A stretch of 64,000 nt of DNA, taken from contig NZ_CP039253.1 in assembly GCF_004795915.1 (NCBI RefSeq), forward strand, positions 186,001 through 250,000, in the 5' to 3' direction. A model generated the notes under the pieces. It ran no database searches. It was not told the origin of the DNA and worked only from the letters and a program-made list of their open reading frames with translations. The position numbers were made by a program, and so were the translations under genes. Positions within the stretch are counted from its first letter, which is position 1. Every line of letters starts with the position of its first letter. Source of the stretch: Rhodococcus sp. PAMC28707 (lineage in GTDB: Bacteria > Actinomycetota > Actinomycetes > Mycobacteriales > Mycobacteriaceae). Shown here piece after piece: positions 10,209 through 19,271 of this stretch.

Positions 10209-12017
10209 CTATCGAGCAGACGAAGACTCATCCTTTTCGGCCTGCGCGGATTCCTTCTTCTCCGGCTTGGCATCTATGCCGGATTCCTTACGCTGTAGCG
10301 GCGTGATCGGCGCCGGTGCGTCGGTCAACGGGTCGACGCCGCCACCGGACTTGGGGAATGCAATGACTTCGCGGATCGAGTCGACTCCGGCAAGAAGAGC
10401 AGTGATCCGGTCCCAACCGAACGCGATTCCACCGTGCGGTGGCGCTCCGTAGCTGAAAGCGTCGAGCAGGAATCCGAACTTCTCCTGTGCCTCGGCTTCA
10501 CCGATCCCCATCACCGCGAATACGCGTTCCTGAATGTCCTTGCGGTGGATACGAATACTGCCGCCACCGATTTCGTTTCCGTTGCAGACGATGTCGTACG
10601 CGTAGGCGAGCGCCGAACCTGGGTCGGTGTCGAAGGTCGCCATAGAGTCCGGCTTCGGCGAAGTGAAGGCATGGTGAACGGCCGTCCACGCTCCGGAGCC
10701 GACGGCAACGTCACCGCTGGCCGTCGCGTCGGATGTCGGCTCGAACAATGGCGCATCGACGACCCACACGAAGGCCCAGGCCTTCGGGTCGATCAAGTCG
10801 AGTTTGCGCGCGATCTCGCCACGCACTGCACCGAGTAATCCGCGCGAGCCCTTGATCGGTCCCGCGGAGAAGAAGATTGCATCACCGGGCTTGGCGCCGA
10901 CGTGAGCTGCGAGGCCGTCGCGCTCGGTATCGGTGAGATTCTTCGCTACCGGTCCACCGAGGCTTCCGTCCTCGCCGACGAGTACGTAAGCAAGTCCCTT
11001 GTGCCCACGCTGCTTGGCGAACTCCTGCCATTTGTCGAGCTGCTTGCGCGGCTGTGATGCGCCGCCCGGCATCACTACCGCTCCGACGTACGGTGCCTGG
11101 AATACCCGGAAAGTCGTGTCGGCGAAGAAGTCGGTGCATTCGACGAGTTCGATTTCGAAACGAAGGTCCGGCTTGTCGGATCCGTAACGCCTCATCGACT
11201 CGGCGTACGTGATCCGAGGAATCTTGTCGACGATCTCGTAGCCGACCAGTTTCCACAAGGCCGCGAGGATCTCCTCGGCCAGCAGAATGACGTCTTCCTG
11301 GGTGACGAAGCTCATTTCGACGTCCAGCTGGGTGAACTCGGGCTGACGGTCGGCTCGGAAATCTTCGTCTCGGTAGCAGCGTGCGATCTGGTAGTACCGC
11401 TCGATTCCACCGACCATCAGCAGCTGCTTGAACAGCTGAGGACTCTGCGGGAGCGCGTAGAAGCTGCCCGGCTGCAAACGTGCAGGCACGAGGAAATCCC
11501 GTGCGCCTTCCGGCGTGGACCGCGTCAAAGTGGGTGTCTCGACCTCGACGAACTCATGGTGCGCCAGCACACTACGCGCTGCAGCATTGACATGCGATCG
11601 CAGACGGATGGCGCTTCCCGGGCCCTGGCGACGCAAATCGAGGTACCGGTACTTCAGACGAGCTTCCTCGCCCGGCTGCTCATCGAGCTGGAACGGGAGC
11701 GGCGCACTCTCGGCGAGAACTTCGATCGCGGATGCGTCGACCTCGACTGCGCCGGTCGGGATTTCGAAATTCTGGTTGCCGTCCGGCCTGGTCTCGACCT
11801 TGCCGGTCACCTTCACCACGTACTCCGCCCGTAGGCGGTGGGCCTGTTCGGCGACGGCGCCTTCACGGAAGACGACCTGAGCGACGCCGGACGCGTCACG
11901 AAGGTCGATGAAAATGACACCGCCGTGATCGCGTCGCCGAGCAACCCAACCCGTCAGGGTGACTGTTCGGTCGACGTGCTCGGGTCGAAGTGAGCCGGCG
12001 AGGTGGGTGCGCAGCAC
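10209..12017 (-). CDS. aspS: Aspartyl-tRNA synthetase
   Basis: Class II synthetase for aspartate (actinobacterial enzymes may also serve tRNA-Asn). The 602 residues have an N-terminal OB-fold anticodon domain ([11 protein letters not shown] onward), motif 2 around [15 protein letters not shown], the bacterial GAD insertion, motif 3 GIAFGWDRI, and a charged C-terminal tail. The frame extends 8 codons further upstream, but the GTG at 12017 gives the family N-terminus and has AAAGGAAA just upstream. A divergent spacer of about 160 bp separates it from the metallopeptidase gene. Confidence 0.97.
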   Translation of the reverse strand: MLRTHLAGSLRPEHVDRTVTLTGWVARRRDHGGVIFIDLRDASGVAQVVFREGAVAEQAHRLRAEYVVKVTGKVETRPDGNQNFEIPTGAVEVDASAIEVLAESAPLPFQLDEQPGEEARLKYRYLDLRRQGPGSAIRLRSHVNAAARSVLAHHEFVEVETPTLTRSTPEGARDFLVPARLQPGSFYALPQSPQLFKQLLMVGGIERYYQIARCYRDEDFRADRQPEFTQLDVEMSFVTQEDVILLAEEILAALWKLVGYEIVDKIPRITYAESMRRYGSDKPDLRFEIELVECTDFFADTTFRVFQAPYVGAVVMPGGASQPRKQLDKWQEFAKQRGHKGLAYVLVGEDGSLGGPVAKNLTDTERDGLAAHVGAKPGDAIFFSAGPIKGSRGLLGAVRGEIARKLDLIDPKAWAFVWVVDAPLFEPTSDATASGDVAVGSGAWTAVHHAFTSPKPDSMATFDTDPGSALAYAYDIVCNGNEIGGGSIRIHRKDIQERVFAVMGIGEAEAQEKFGFLLDAFSYGAPPHGGIAFGWDRITALLAGVDSIREVIAFPKSGGGVDPLTDAPAPITPLQRKESGIDAKPEKKESAQAEKDESSSAR

Positions 12018-12178
12018 GGGTTTCCTTTCACAAAATTTCACAAAGCGTGTTCGTCGGTAGCCAATCCTACGGAGACACCTACGCCGACCGGAAACGCGAT
12101 CCCACCACGGCGTGCAAAGCTAGTGCCCGACCACGACCGACAGCCCACAGAATTGACCCTGAAGAGAGGATTTCGGCG

Positions 12179-13108
12179 ATGACCTTCAACGAGGGCGCTC
12201 GTATGCAACCTGGCCGGGTGTCGACCGGCGGGGGCGGCGGCGGACGAGGCGGCAAGCTCGCTCTGGGCGGCGGCGCAGGAGGCCTGGTCATTCTGGTCTT
12301 GGCCCTGCTGTTCGGTGGAGATCCGGGGTCCGTTCTCGGTCAACTCAGCGGCTCTACCGACAATGCAGGTCAGTCGCAGGCAGGCGGCACGGTGGAGAAC
12401 TGCGAGACGGGCGCCGACGCCAATGCCGATATCGACTGCCGGGTGAGTTTTACCGTTGGCAGCCTCGACACGGTGTGGGAATCGGAACTCCGATCGCAGA
12501 CCGGGGTCGCGTACGTACAGCCGGACGTCAAGCTGTTCACCGGTTCGATCAGCACGGGATGCGGCAACGCCACCAGCGCTGTCGGCCCGTTCTACTGCCC
12601 GGCCGACTCGACGGCATATTTCGACTCGAGCTTCTTTCAGGTCCTCGTCGATCAGTTCGGATCCAGCGGCGGCCCTCTGGCACAGGAATACGTTGTGGCA
12701 CACGAAGTCGGACATCACATTCAGAATCAGCTCGGCGACATCGGCCGCGCGCAGGCGGATCCGCAGGGTCCGCAATCAGGTGCTGTCCGGGTCGAGCTAC
12801 AAGCGGACTGCTACGCAGGAGTCTGGGCGCATCATGCTGCGACTATCCCTGCACAGGACACCGGCGTCCCCTTCCTCGCTCCTTTGACCGACACCGATAT
12901 CCGCGACGCCTTGTCCGCGGCCTCCTCGGTCGGCGATGATCGGATACAGCAGGCGTCGAGTGGCAGGGTCAATCCGGAGGGTTGGACCCACGGCTCGTCC
13001 GAGCAACGACAGAAATGGTTCCTCGCGGGTTACCGGACGGGCCAGGTCGCGGCCTGCGATACCTTTTCGGCGCGCGATCTACTGAGCCCTCCCGCGCTCA
13101 CCCGGTGA
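12179..13108 (+). CDS. Membrane-anchored neutral zinc metallopeptidase (YpfJ-type)
   Basis: A 309-residue protein with a glycine-rich cytoplasmic N-terminus (1-30), one membrane helix at about 31-47, and an extracytoplasmic catalytic domain. HEVGHH at 174-179 gives the zinc-binding HExxH, and ELQADCYAGVWAH supplies the downstream acidic ligand. This is the pattern of the putative neutral zinc metallopeptidase family. The ATG at 12179 has AGAGAGGA upstream, which favours it over the in-frame extension further 5'. It converges on the radical SAM gene with only 3 bases between the stop codons. Substrate unknown. Confidence 0.9.
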   Translation: MTFNEGARMQPGRVSTGGGGGGRGGKLALGGGAGGLVILVLALLFGGDPGSVLGQLSGSTDNAGQSQAGGTVENCETGADANADIDCRVSFTVGSLDTVWESELRSQTGVAYVQPDVKLFTGSISTGCGNATSAVGPFYCPADSTAYFDSSFFQVLVDQFGSSGGPLAQEYVVAHEVGHHIQNQLGDIGRAQADPQGPQSGAVRVELQADCYAGVWAHHAATIPAQDTGVPFLAPLTDTDIRDALSAASSVGDDRIQQASSGRVNPEGWTHGSSEQRQKWFLAGYRTGQVAACDTFSARDLLSPPALTR

Positions 13109-13111
13109 CGA

Positions 13112-14143
13112 TCAGAACAAGGTGAGGGCAGCGACCGGGACGGAGATCTTCGATGCTGTCCCTGCCGGTGTGTTCTCCGGCAGGGATCGAGTGTCCTCGG
13201 ACGCAAATCCGTGTCGGACGAGCAGCGGGTCGATTCGTTCGCGAAACCACCTCGTGTACTCGGGCGTGACATAGGAGCCGCGTCCATAGAGTTGCCGGTA
13301 CCGCCGGACCAGGGCAGGGTGTTGCTCGGCCAACCAGGACATGAACCAATCTTTGGTCGTGGACCGCAAGTGCATCGGCATCGCGGTCACCGAAGTGGCG
13401 CCTGCCTCTGCCAACGCCTCGAGCAGTCCGTCGAGATGCTTGGCTCCGTCGGTCAGGAATGGGATAACCGGGGCCACCATCACAGCGCACGGCAAACCGG
13501 CCTCCCGAATCGAACGGATCAGATCCAACCGGGCCCGCGGACTCGGCGTCCCGGGTTCCAATTGCTTCTGCAGATCCGCGTCGTGGATAGCGAGGCTGAT
13601 ACTGATGCGCACGTCCACCTCCCGAGCCGCGAGCGTCAGCAGGGGTAGGTCACGCCGCAGCAAGGTGCCTTTGGTCAGTATCGAGAACGGTGTGCCGGAC
13701 TCCGCCAGTGCTCGGATGATGCCCGGCATCAGCCGATAACGCCCCTCGGCACGTTGATAGGGATCGGTATTGGTTCCCAGCGCAACCGGTTCGCACTTCC
13801 ACGATCTACGGGAGAGTTCCTTGCGGAGCACCGCAGCGATGTTGGTCTTGACGACGATCTGCGAATCGAAATCGTTGCCGGAATTCAGACCGAGATATTC
13901 GTGAGTGGGGCGGGCGAAGCAGTATCGGCACGCATGCGAACAACCGCGAGCCGGGTTGATCGTCCAAGTGAACGGGAGCGAGGCGTCACCGGAAATCTTG
14001 TTCAACGCGCTCTTGCACAGCACCTCGTGGAACGTGATGCCCTCGAACTCCGGCGTTTGAACACTGCGCACCAAGCCTGCACGTTCCAAACCCGGTAGCG
14101 CGTCCTCGTCGGCAGCGTCGAGTGATTGTCCGGCCCATCGCAT
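13112..14143 (-). CDS. Rv2578c-family radical SAM protein
   Basis: A 343-residue radical SAM enzyme. The cluster motif CSHACRYC near residues 68-75 gives CxxxCxxC, followed by ARPTHEYL. The pattern resembles spore photoproduct lyase-like radical SAM proteins conserved in mycobacteria. The ATG at 14143 gives the family-like N-terminus MRWAGQ; a GTG two codons upstream is possible. The iron-sulfur cluster and S-adenosylmethionine use are inferred from the motif. The substrate is unknown. Confidence 0.9.
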   Translation of the reverse strand: MRWAGQSLDAADEDALPGLERAGLVRSVQTPEFEGITFHEVLCKSALNKISGDASLPFTWTINPARGCSHACRYCFARPTHEYLGLNSGNDFDSQIVVKTNIAAVLRKELSRRSWKCEPVALGTNTDPYQRAEGRYRLMPGIIRALAESGTPFSILTKGTLLRRDLPLLTLAAREVDVRISISLAIHDADLQKQLEPGTPSPRARLDLIRSIREAGLPCAVMVAPVIPFLTDGAKHLDGLLEALAEAGATSVTAMPMHLRSTTKDWFMSWLAEQHPALVRRYRQLYGRGSYVTPEYTRWFRERIDPLLVRHGFASEDTRSLPENTPAGTASKISVPVAALTLF

Positions 14144-14288
14144 GCACACAGTCGAACATTTGTTCTATGCCATGTCAAGACGCAACGAGGCGTGCACTTT
14201 TCGCTCGACGGAGCACTAGGAAGGTGAGACGAACGCGACGAAGGATAGCGTGTACCCACTGCCCGAACATGAAGGAGTAATTCTCGCC

Positions 14289-14756
14289 GTGACTGCACCG
14301 AATATCCCGACGCTCGAACCGATCCTCCGGCTCGGCATAACTCTCGGAGTACCGATCGACATCGGCGGTGTCCCCACGGGAGAACGAGTCGTCATCCCCG
14401 TTCTCGGCGGTGCGGCGCCCGGACCGGACATCGAAGGCACGCTGGCCGGCACTTCGTCCGTCTTCGGATTGACACGGCCGGATGGCTGCACCGAGTTCAG
14501 TGCCGAGTTCACTCTCGAACTGACGGTGGGAGGATATCTTTCGCTGTCGTACCGAGGGCTCCAATTCGGCCCGGCCGACGTCATCGAGGCACTGGGAGGG
14601 ACCGAAGAAGTCGATCCGGCCACGTACTACTTCCGCGGAACTCTGGATATCGCGACCTCCGTGCCGCAGTTCACATACCTCAACCGTGCGCTGGTGGTGA
14701 CATCCGGTTCACGATCGGCCGAAGCTGTTGTGCTGGACGCATTCCTGGTGACGTGA
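14289..14756 (+). CDS. DUF3237 (UPF0311) family protein
   Basis: A soluble protein of about 155 residues. The features LEPILRLGITLG, the IDIGG..GER segment, YRGLQFGPADV and DPATYYFRGTL followed by LNRALVV match the DUF3237 family, a small beta-barrel family without assigned function. The frame is open from a GTG at 14250, but the GTG at 14289 has GAAGGAG upstream and begins at the conserved region, so it is preferred. It converges on the next membrane protein with a 4-base gap. Confidence 0.8.
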   Translation: MTAPNIPTLEPILRLGITLGVPIDIGGVPTGERVVIPVLGGAAPGPDIEGTLAGTSSVFGLTRPDGCTEFSAEFTLELTVGGYLSLSYRGLQFGPADVIEALGGTEEVDPATYYFRGTLDIATSVPQFTYLNRALVVTSGSRSAEAVVLDAFLVT

Positions 14757-14760
14757 CCGG

Positions 14761-15393
14761 TCAGCTCGACAGTTCGGCGACTTCTCGATCGGTCAAAGTG
14801 GCAAGCGGAGTTCGTCCCGTCGAGCGGACCAACTCGATCGCCCTGAACAGGGGCCGCTCGTGCAGACCCGCGTCGCGCGCTTCTGCCTTGAGCTGATCGA
14901 CAAGAACCGATGCGATCGCCGCCGCCGGTACCAACTCAGTTGTCCAGAGCGCGTCGGCTAGCTTGCGCAAAGACAGGATCGGCAGCTCTCGGCCACCGCC
15001 CTGGGTGTAGAGCGCGAGTGCGATCGTGACGCGAGAGCTGCCGTCGTACAACCGGAGAGTGACGTTGTCGATCCGAGCGGTCCGCACCGCAATCTCGGCC
15101 GTCACGACCTTCGGCACCGACAACTGCTTCGTCCCGAAGCCGCCGCGGACATGGATAGTGTTGCCGCTCAGCCATGTTCGACGCCGCAGCACTATCCATG
15201 TCGAGACCACCGTCGGCACCACCACAATGACCCCGAGGGCGACTGCCACAACCACGGGTAGAAAAAAGCTCGCGATGACTGCGAGCAGGATCGCGACCAC
15301 TACTGCACCGGCCATGATCTTCATCAACCGCGGCCTGATGAACTCGACTGGGACCAAATCGAGATCGACGCGATCCGAGCCGTCAGTCGGCAA
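14761..15393 (-). CDS. Small membrane protein of unknown function downstream of hisS
   Basis: A protein of about 210 residues. It has a conserved-looking start [10 protein letters not shown], two hydrophobic segments ([17 protein letters not shown] and [15 protein letters not shown]), then a soluble PH-like C-terminal region with many beta-type residues. The start is uncertain: TTG at 15393 has a perfect GGAGG 6 bases upstream and overlaps the hisS end by 11 bases. An ATG at 15423 and an ATG at 15324 are alternatives. It is probably translated together with hisS. Function unknown. Confidence 0.7.
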   Translation of the reverse strand: MPTDGSDRVDLDLVPVEFIRPRLMKIMAGAVVVAILLAVIASFFLPVVVAVALGVIVVVPTVVSTWIVLRRRTWLSGNTIHVRGGFGTKQLSVPKVVTAEIAVRTARIDNVTLRLYDGSSRVTIALALYTQGGGRELPILSLRKLADALWTTELVPAAAIASVLVDQLKAEARDAGLHERPLFRAIELVRSTGRTPLATLTDREVAELSS

Positions 15394-16654
15394 GACGGGC
15401 CTCCAGATGATCGACGATGCCATCCAACGAAACCTGCTGCTGTTCACCGCTGGCGAGTTCTTTGACAACGATGGACGTCTCGGCAAGTTCTTTGTCGCCC
15501 AGTACCAAAGCGAAGCGCGCTCCCGACCGATCGGCTGCCTTCATTGCTCCCTTCACACCACGATTTCCGTAGGCCAGGTCGACGCTGATTCCCTTTTTCC
15601 GCAGATCCCCCGCGATGGCTACGATCTTCGCTTTCGCTTCCAGACCGAGCGGAACTCCGAAGACTGCGCACCTGGCGGAAGCGCCTGCCGATTTGCCCTC
15701 GGCTGCGAGCGCGAGCATCGTACGGTCGACGCCGAGCCCGAATCCGATTCCCGAAAGTTCCTGGCCACCCAGCTGCGCCATGAGGCCGTCGTAGCGGCCC
15801 CCGCCGCCGATTCCGGACTGGGCACCGAGGCCGTCGTGCACGAATTCGAACGTGGTCTTCGTGTAGTAGTCGAGCCCCCGCACCATCCGCGGATTCACGA
15901 CGTACGTAACTTTCATCGCGTCGAGATGGGCAAGCACCTCGTCGAAGTGAGCCTTGGCCGAATCGGAAAGATGATCGAGCATGAGTGGTGCATCGGCGGT
16001 CATCTCTTTGACTTCCGGCCGTTTGTCGTCCAGCACACGCAACGGGTTGATCTCCGCGCGGCGTCGAGTGTCCTCGTCGAGTGGCAGCGCGAACAAGAAC
16101 TTCTGCAGTAGCTCTCGGTATTGCGGGCGACAGGTGTCGTCACCGAGAGAGGTGATCTCGAGCCTGAAGTCGGTCAAACCGACACTTCGAAACCCGGTGT
16201 CGGCGACTGTGATCACTTCGGCATCGAGAGCTGGATCGTCTACGCCGATCGCCTCGACCCCCACTTGTTGCAGCTGACGGTAGCGCCCGGCCTGCGGCCG
16301 CTCGTAGCGGAAGAAGGGTCCGGCATATGCGAGTTTCACCGGGAGCGCCCCTCGATCGAGGCCGTGTTCGATTACCGCTCGCATCACCCCGGCAGTGCCT
16401 TCCGGCCGGAGAGTGACCGATCGGTCCCCTCGATCCGCGAAGGTGTACATCTCCTTGCTGACCACGTCGGTCGACTCTCCCACGCCGCGGGCGAAGAGGC
16501 CGGTGTCCTCGAATATCGGCAGTTCGATATGGGCGTACCCCGCATTTCGTGCTGCGGTCAAGAGCCCCTCTCGAACAGCGACGAATTCGGCGGAGTTCGG
16601 CGGAAAGTAGTCGGGAACACCCTTGGGTGCAGAGAAGGTCGTCGGCTTGCTCAC
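15383..16654 (-). CDS. hisS: Histidyl-tRNA synthetase
   Basis: Charges tRNA-His. The 423 residues show class II motif 2 context ([22 protein letters not shown]), the histidine-binding [12 protein letters not shown] motif, and the C-terminal anticodon-binding domain. It starts with GTG, overlapping the stop of the upstream metallo-hydrolase gene as GTGA, with AAGGAAA upstream. The order metallo-hydrolase-hisS is conserved in mycobacteria. Confidence 0.97.
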   Translation of the reverse strand: MSKPTTFSAPKGVPDYFPPNSAEFVAVREGLLTAARNAGYAHIELPIFEDTGLFARGVGESTDVVSKEMYTFADRGDRSVTLRPEGTAGVMRAVIEHGLDRGALPVKLAYAGPFFRYERPQAGRYRQLQQVGVEAIGVDDPALDAEVITVADTGFRSVGLTDFRLEITSLGDDTCRPQYRELLQKFLFALPLDEDTRRRAEINPLRVLDDKRPEVKEMTADAPLMLDHLSDSAKAHFDEVLAHLDAMKVTYVVNPRMVRGLDYYTKTTFEFVHDGLGAQSGIGGGGRYDGLMAQLGGQELSGIGFGLGVDRTMLALAAEGKSAGASARCAVFGVPLGLEAKAKIVAIAGDLRKKGISVDLAYGNRGVKGAMKAADRSGARFALVLGDKELAETSIVVKELASGEQQQVSLDGIVDHLEARLAD

Positions 16655-17349
16655 GAGTGCATATTTCCTTGTTCGGGACCGGACATTCCAACGAGAAACG
16701 GATTGGACGCGCGTTCTTGACCGATGGAGCTCTGGCCACCATGTCCGGGAAGGATCACGGTGTCGTCGGCCAGTGGTAGTAGAGACCGGCCGATAGAGCG
16801 GAGTAGCTGGTCATGATCACCACCGGGGAGGTCGCTGCGGCCGATCGAACCAGCGAAGAGCGTGTCCCCGGTCAAAGCAATGGACACATCCCCGTCCGGC
16901 GCATCGATCGTTGTCGTGAATACCACCGACCCTCGAGTGTGGCCCGGCGTACGCAGCACGCCGAACGTGATTCCGGCGAGTTCGAGAGTCATTCCGTCCT
17001 CGAGATCGAGCACCTCGTCCGGTTCGTGGAACTCGGCGTCACCCAACATCGCGGCCAACGCCGGCCCAGTCCCTCGAATCGGGTCCGAAAGCATGTATCG
17101 GTCCTCGGCCTGAATGTAGGCGGGGATCCCGAACTTTCTGCAGACAGGTTCCACGGACCAGGTGTGATCGAGGTGCCCATGAGTCAGGAGCACAGCAACC
17201 GGCGTCGTGTTCGAGGAGTTCAGAAACTCGAACAGGGGCTCTGCCGCATCCTGACCGGGATCGACGACGACGCATTCTTTTGCCCCGTCCTGGGCGAGGA
17301 TGTAGCAGTTGGTCTGAAACATTCCCGCCGGGAATCCGGTGACGAGCAC
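16651..17349 (-). CDS. MBL-fold metallo-hydrolase (glyoxalase II-like)
   Basis: A 232-residue metallo-beta-lactamase-fold hydrolase. The THGHLDH motif near 56-62 gives the HxHxDH metal site, a second histidine lies in RTPGHTRGS, an aspartate in LTGDTLF, and a late histidine in LPGHGG. Family members hydrolyse thioesters such as lactoylglutathione-like substrates; the substrate here is unknown. The GTG at 17349 has AGGAG about 9 bases upstream and is preferred over upstream in-frame starts. Its 3' end overlaps hisS by 4 bases. Confidence 0.88.
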   Translation of the reverse strand: MLVTGFPAGMFQTNCYILAQDGAKECVVVDPGQDAAEPLFEFLNSSNTTPVAVLLTHGHLDHTWSVEPVCRKFGIPAYIQAEDRYMLSDPIRGTGPALAAMLGDAEFHEPDEVLDLEDGMTLELAGITFGVLRTPGHTRGSVVFTTTIDAPDGDVSIALTGDTLFAGSIGRSDLPGGDHDQLLRSIGRSLLPLADDTVILPGHGGQSSIGQERASNPFLVGMSGPEQGNMHS

Positions 17350-17564
17350 AGCTGTAGCTCCTAGATCGGTCTGGCACGGTCTTTCCTCCAGCCTAGTTGC
17401 ACGGTGCCCACACTGACATCGCCAGTGCCTGGCGTTGCGCGCCCGCGGTGCCCGCCAGAGTGTTCTCAGGATGTAATGGCACACTCACTGACGGCCGGTT
17501 CAGGCTCGGAACAGCCGGATCGAGCGCCGGTAATCGATCGAGGACAAGCGGGAGGACAGGCGAA

Positions 17565-18422
17565 TTGCCCAGCAACGAGCAACGGCGTGAGGCAGCAAAA
17601 AGGAAGCTCGAGCGACAACTCGAACACCGAGCAGAGCGAGCAAAGAAGCGTAAACAGCTGACGATCGCCGGGTCAGTTCTGGGCGTGGCTGTCGTAGTCG
17701 GTGCGGTGGCAGTCGTGTTCGCCATCACCAGGGGTGGCGACGAACCCGAGACGACCGCGTCGGATACTCCGTCTGCAGAGACACTCATCACCGACGGCCG
17801 CTCCGAACCGCTTCCGGAGACCGTGAACTGCGCATACACGGCGGCACAGGCACCGGCGGCGAAGCCGAACACGCCACCACGCACCGACTCGATTCCGACG
17901 AGCGACGAGCCCTTGAGCTACAGCATGGAAACCTCGCAGGGCAACATCGGGCTCACGCTGAACAACCCGCAGGCGCCGTGCACTGTCAACAGCTTCGTTT
18001 CACTGGCAAACCAGGGGTACTTCGACGGAACCTCTTGCCACCGTCTCACGACGTCTGCAGGGTTGCAGGTGCTCCAGTGCGGCGATCCTGCCGGTACCGG
18101 TCAAGGCGGGCCCGGTTACGAGTTCGCCGATGAGTTCCCGGTCGACCAATACAACGTCGGTGACCCTGCAGCCGGCCAGCCGATCTCCTATCCCCGCGGC
18201 ACCCTTGCCATGGCAAACGCCGGGCCCGGAACCAATGGAAGCCAGTTCTTCCTCGTCTTCGGTGATTCGAAGCTGCCTCCCGCGTACACGGCGTTCGGAA
18301 CCATCGACGAGACGGGTCTGCAGACTCTCGACAAGGTCGCAGCAGGCGGAGTCGAAGGCGGTGCCCAAGACGGAAAGCCGGCCCTTCCCGTAGAGATCAC
18401 GAACGTGGTGAGCGATCTATGA
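17565..18422 (+). CDS. Membrane-anchored cyclophilin-type peptidyl-prolyl isomerase
   Basis: A 285-residue protein with a strongly basic N-terminus (SNEQRREAAKRKLERQ), one membrane helix at about 33-54, a linker, and an extracytoplasmic cyclophilin domain. Diagnostic motifs are NSFVSLANQGYFDG, CHRLTT and GTNGSQFFLVF. The isomerase is expected to assist folding of exported proteins. The TTG start at 17565 has GGAGG 9 bases upstream; no ATG fits. The 3' end overlaps the next cyclophilin gene as ATGA. The two genes look like a tandem duplication with different membrane attachment. Confidence 0.88.
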   Translation: MPSNEQRREAAKRKLERQLEHRAERAKKRKQLTIAGSVLGVAVVVGAVAVVFAITRGGDEPETTASDTPSAETLITDGRSEPLPETVNCAYTAAQAPAAKPNTPPRTDSIPTSDEPLSYSMETSQGNIGLTLNNPQAPCTVNSFVSLANQGYFDGTSCHRLTTSAGLQVLQCGDPAGTGQGGPGYEFADEFPVDQYNVGDPAAGQPISYPRGTLAMANAGPGTNGSQFFLVFGDSKLPPAYTAFGTIDETGLQTLDKVAAGGVEGGAQDGKPALPVEITNVVSDL

Positions 18423-19213
18423 TCACCCGCTCGGCTTTGTTCGTGGCGGCCGGTGCGGTAGCCGTGCTCGTGGCTGGTTGCTCATCGGACACATCGGGAA
18501 CTGCGACGTCCACGACGACGGCAGCAGCATCGACACCGAAGTCGACTACCAGCGTCGCACCCGAGCCGGAATTGGATCTGAGCCAGTTCGGGGCACTACC
18601 TGCGGTCCCCGCACCCGTAGCGCCGACGACGAGTTGTGTCTATCCTGCGGCGACTCCTGCCGTCCGAGACAACAACCCTCCGCCGTCTGACGGGGTGTCG
18701 ACCGAAGGGACGGTCGAGGTTGCGATGACGACGAGCCAGGGGCCGATCGGATTGACCTTGGACCGGACCGAAGCACCGTGCACAGTCAACAGCTTCACCA
18801 ACTTGGCGGCTCAGGGCTACTTCGACGACACCCCGTGCCATCGTCTGACCACCTCCCCTGGCTTGGAGGTTCTCCAGTGCGGTGATCCTTCGGGCAAGGG
18901 AAACCGAGGCCCGGGTTACGAATATCCGAACGAATACCCGACCACGGCGTACCCCGCCGATGATCCCGCCGCGTCGACACCGGTTGTGTACCCACGCGGA
19001 ACGCTCGCGATGGCGAATGCCGGGCCCGACACGAACGGTAGCCAATTCTTCCTCGTCTACGAGAACTCGGTGCTGCCTCCGCAATACACCGTCTTCGGGA
19101 CGATTTCTGCCGAGGGACTCGCCACGCTCGACAAGGTCGCTGCGGCAGGGGTCGCAACTCCCGGCGGCGACGGCGCCCCGAACGCAGCTGTGACCATACA
19201 AACCGTCACCTAG
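18419..19213 (+). CDS. Cyclophilin-type peptidyl-prolyl isomerase lipoprotein
   Basis: A 264-residue protein with a lipoprotein signal peptide ending in VLVAGC (cysteine 21), a threonine/serine-rich linker, and a cyclophilin domain with NSFTNLAAQGYFDD, CHRLTT and DTNGSQFFLVY. It would be anchored to the outer face of the membrane through lipid. It overlaps the preceding membrane-helix cyclophilin by 4 bases and is clearly its paralogue. Cysteines before the domain and around CHRLTT match between the pair. A strong hairpin follows the stop. Confidence 0.9.
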   Translation: MITRSALFVAAGAVAVLVAGCSSDTSGTATSTTTAAASTPKSTTSVAPEPELDLSQFGALPAVPAPVAPTTSCVYPAATPAVRDNNPPPSDGVSTEGTVEVAMTTSQGPIGLTLDRTEAPCTVNSFTNLAAQGYFDDTPCHRLTTSPGLEVLQCGDPSGKGNRGPGYEYPNEYPTTAYPADDPAASTPVVYPRGTLAMANAGPDTNGSQFFLVYENSVLPPQYTVFGTISAEGLATLDKVAAAGVATPGGDGAPNAAVTIQTVT

Positions 19214-19215
19214 AA

Positions 19216-19270
19216 CCTCCGCTGGCACAGTCGAGCGCGCATACACGCCGCTCGACCATGCCAGCGGAGG
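19216..19270. terminator. Bidirectional hairpin between the cyclophilin pair and relA
   Basis: The outer arms CCTCCGCTGGCA (19216-19227) and TGCCAGCGGAGG (19259-19270) are perfectly complementary, and an inner TCGAGC/GCTCGA pair extends the stem. It lies between two converging stop codons. Confidence 0.8.
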
Positions 19271-19271
19271 C

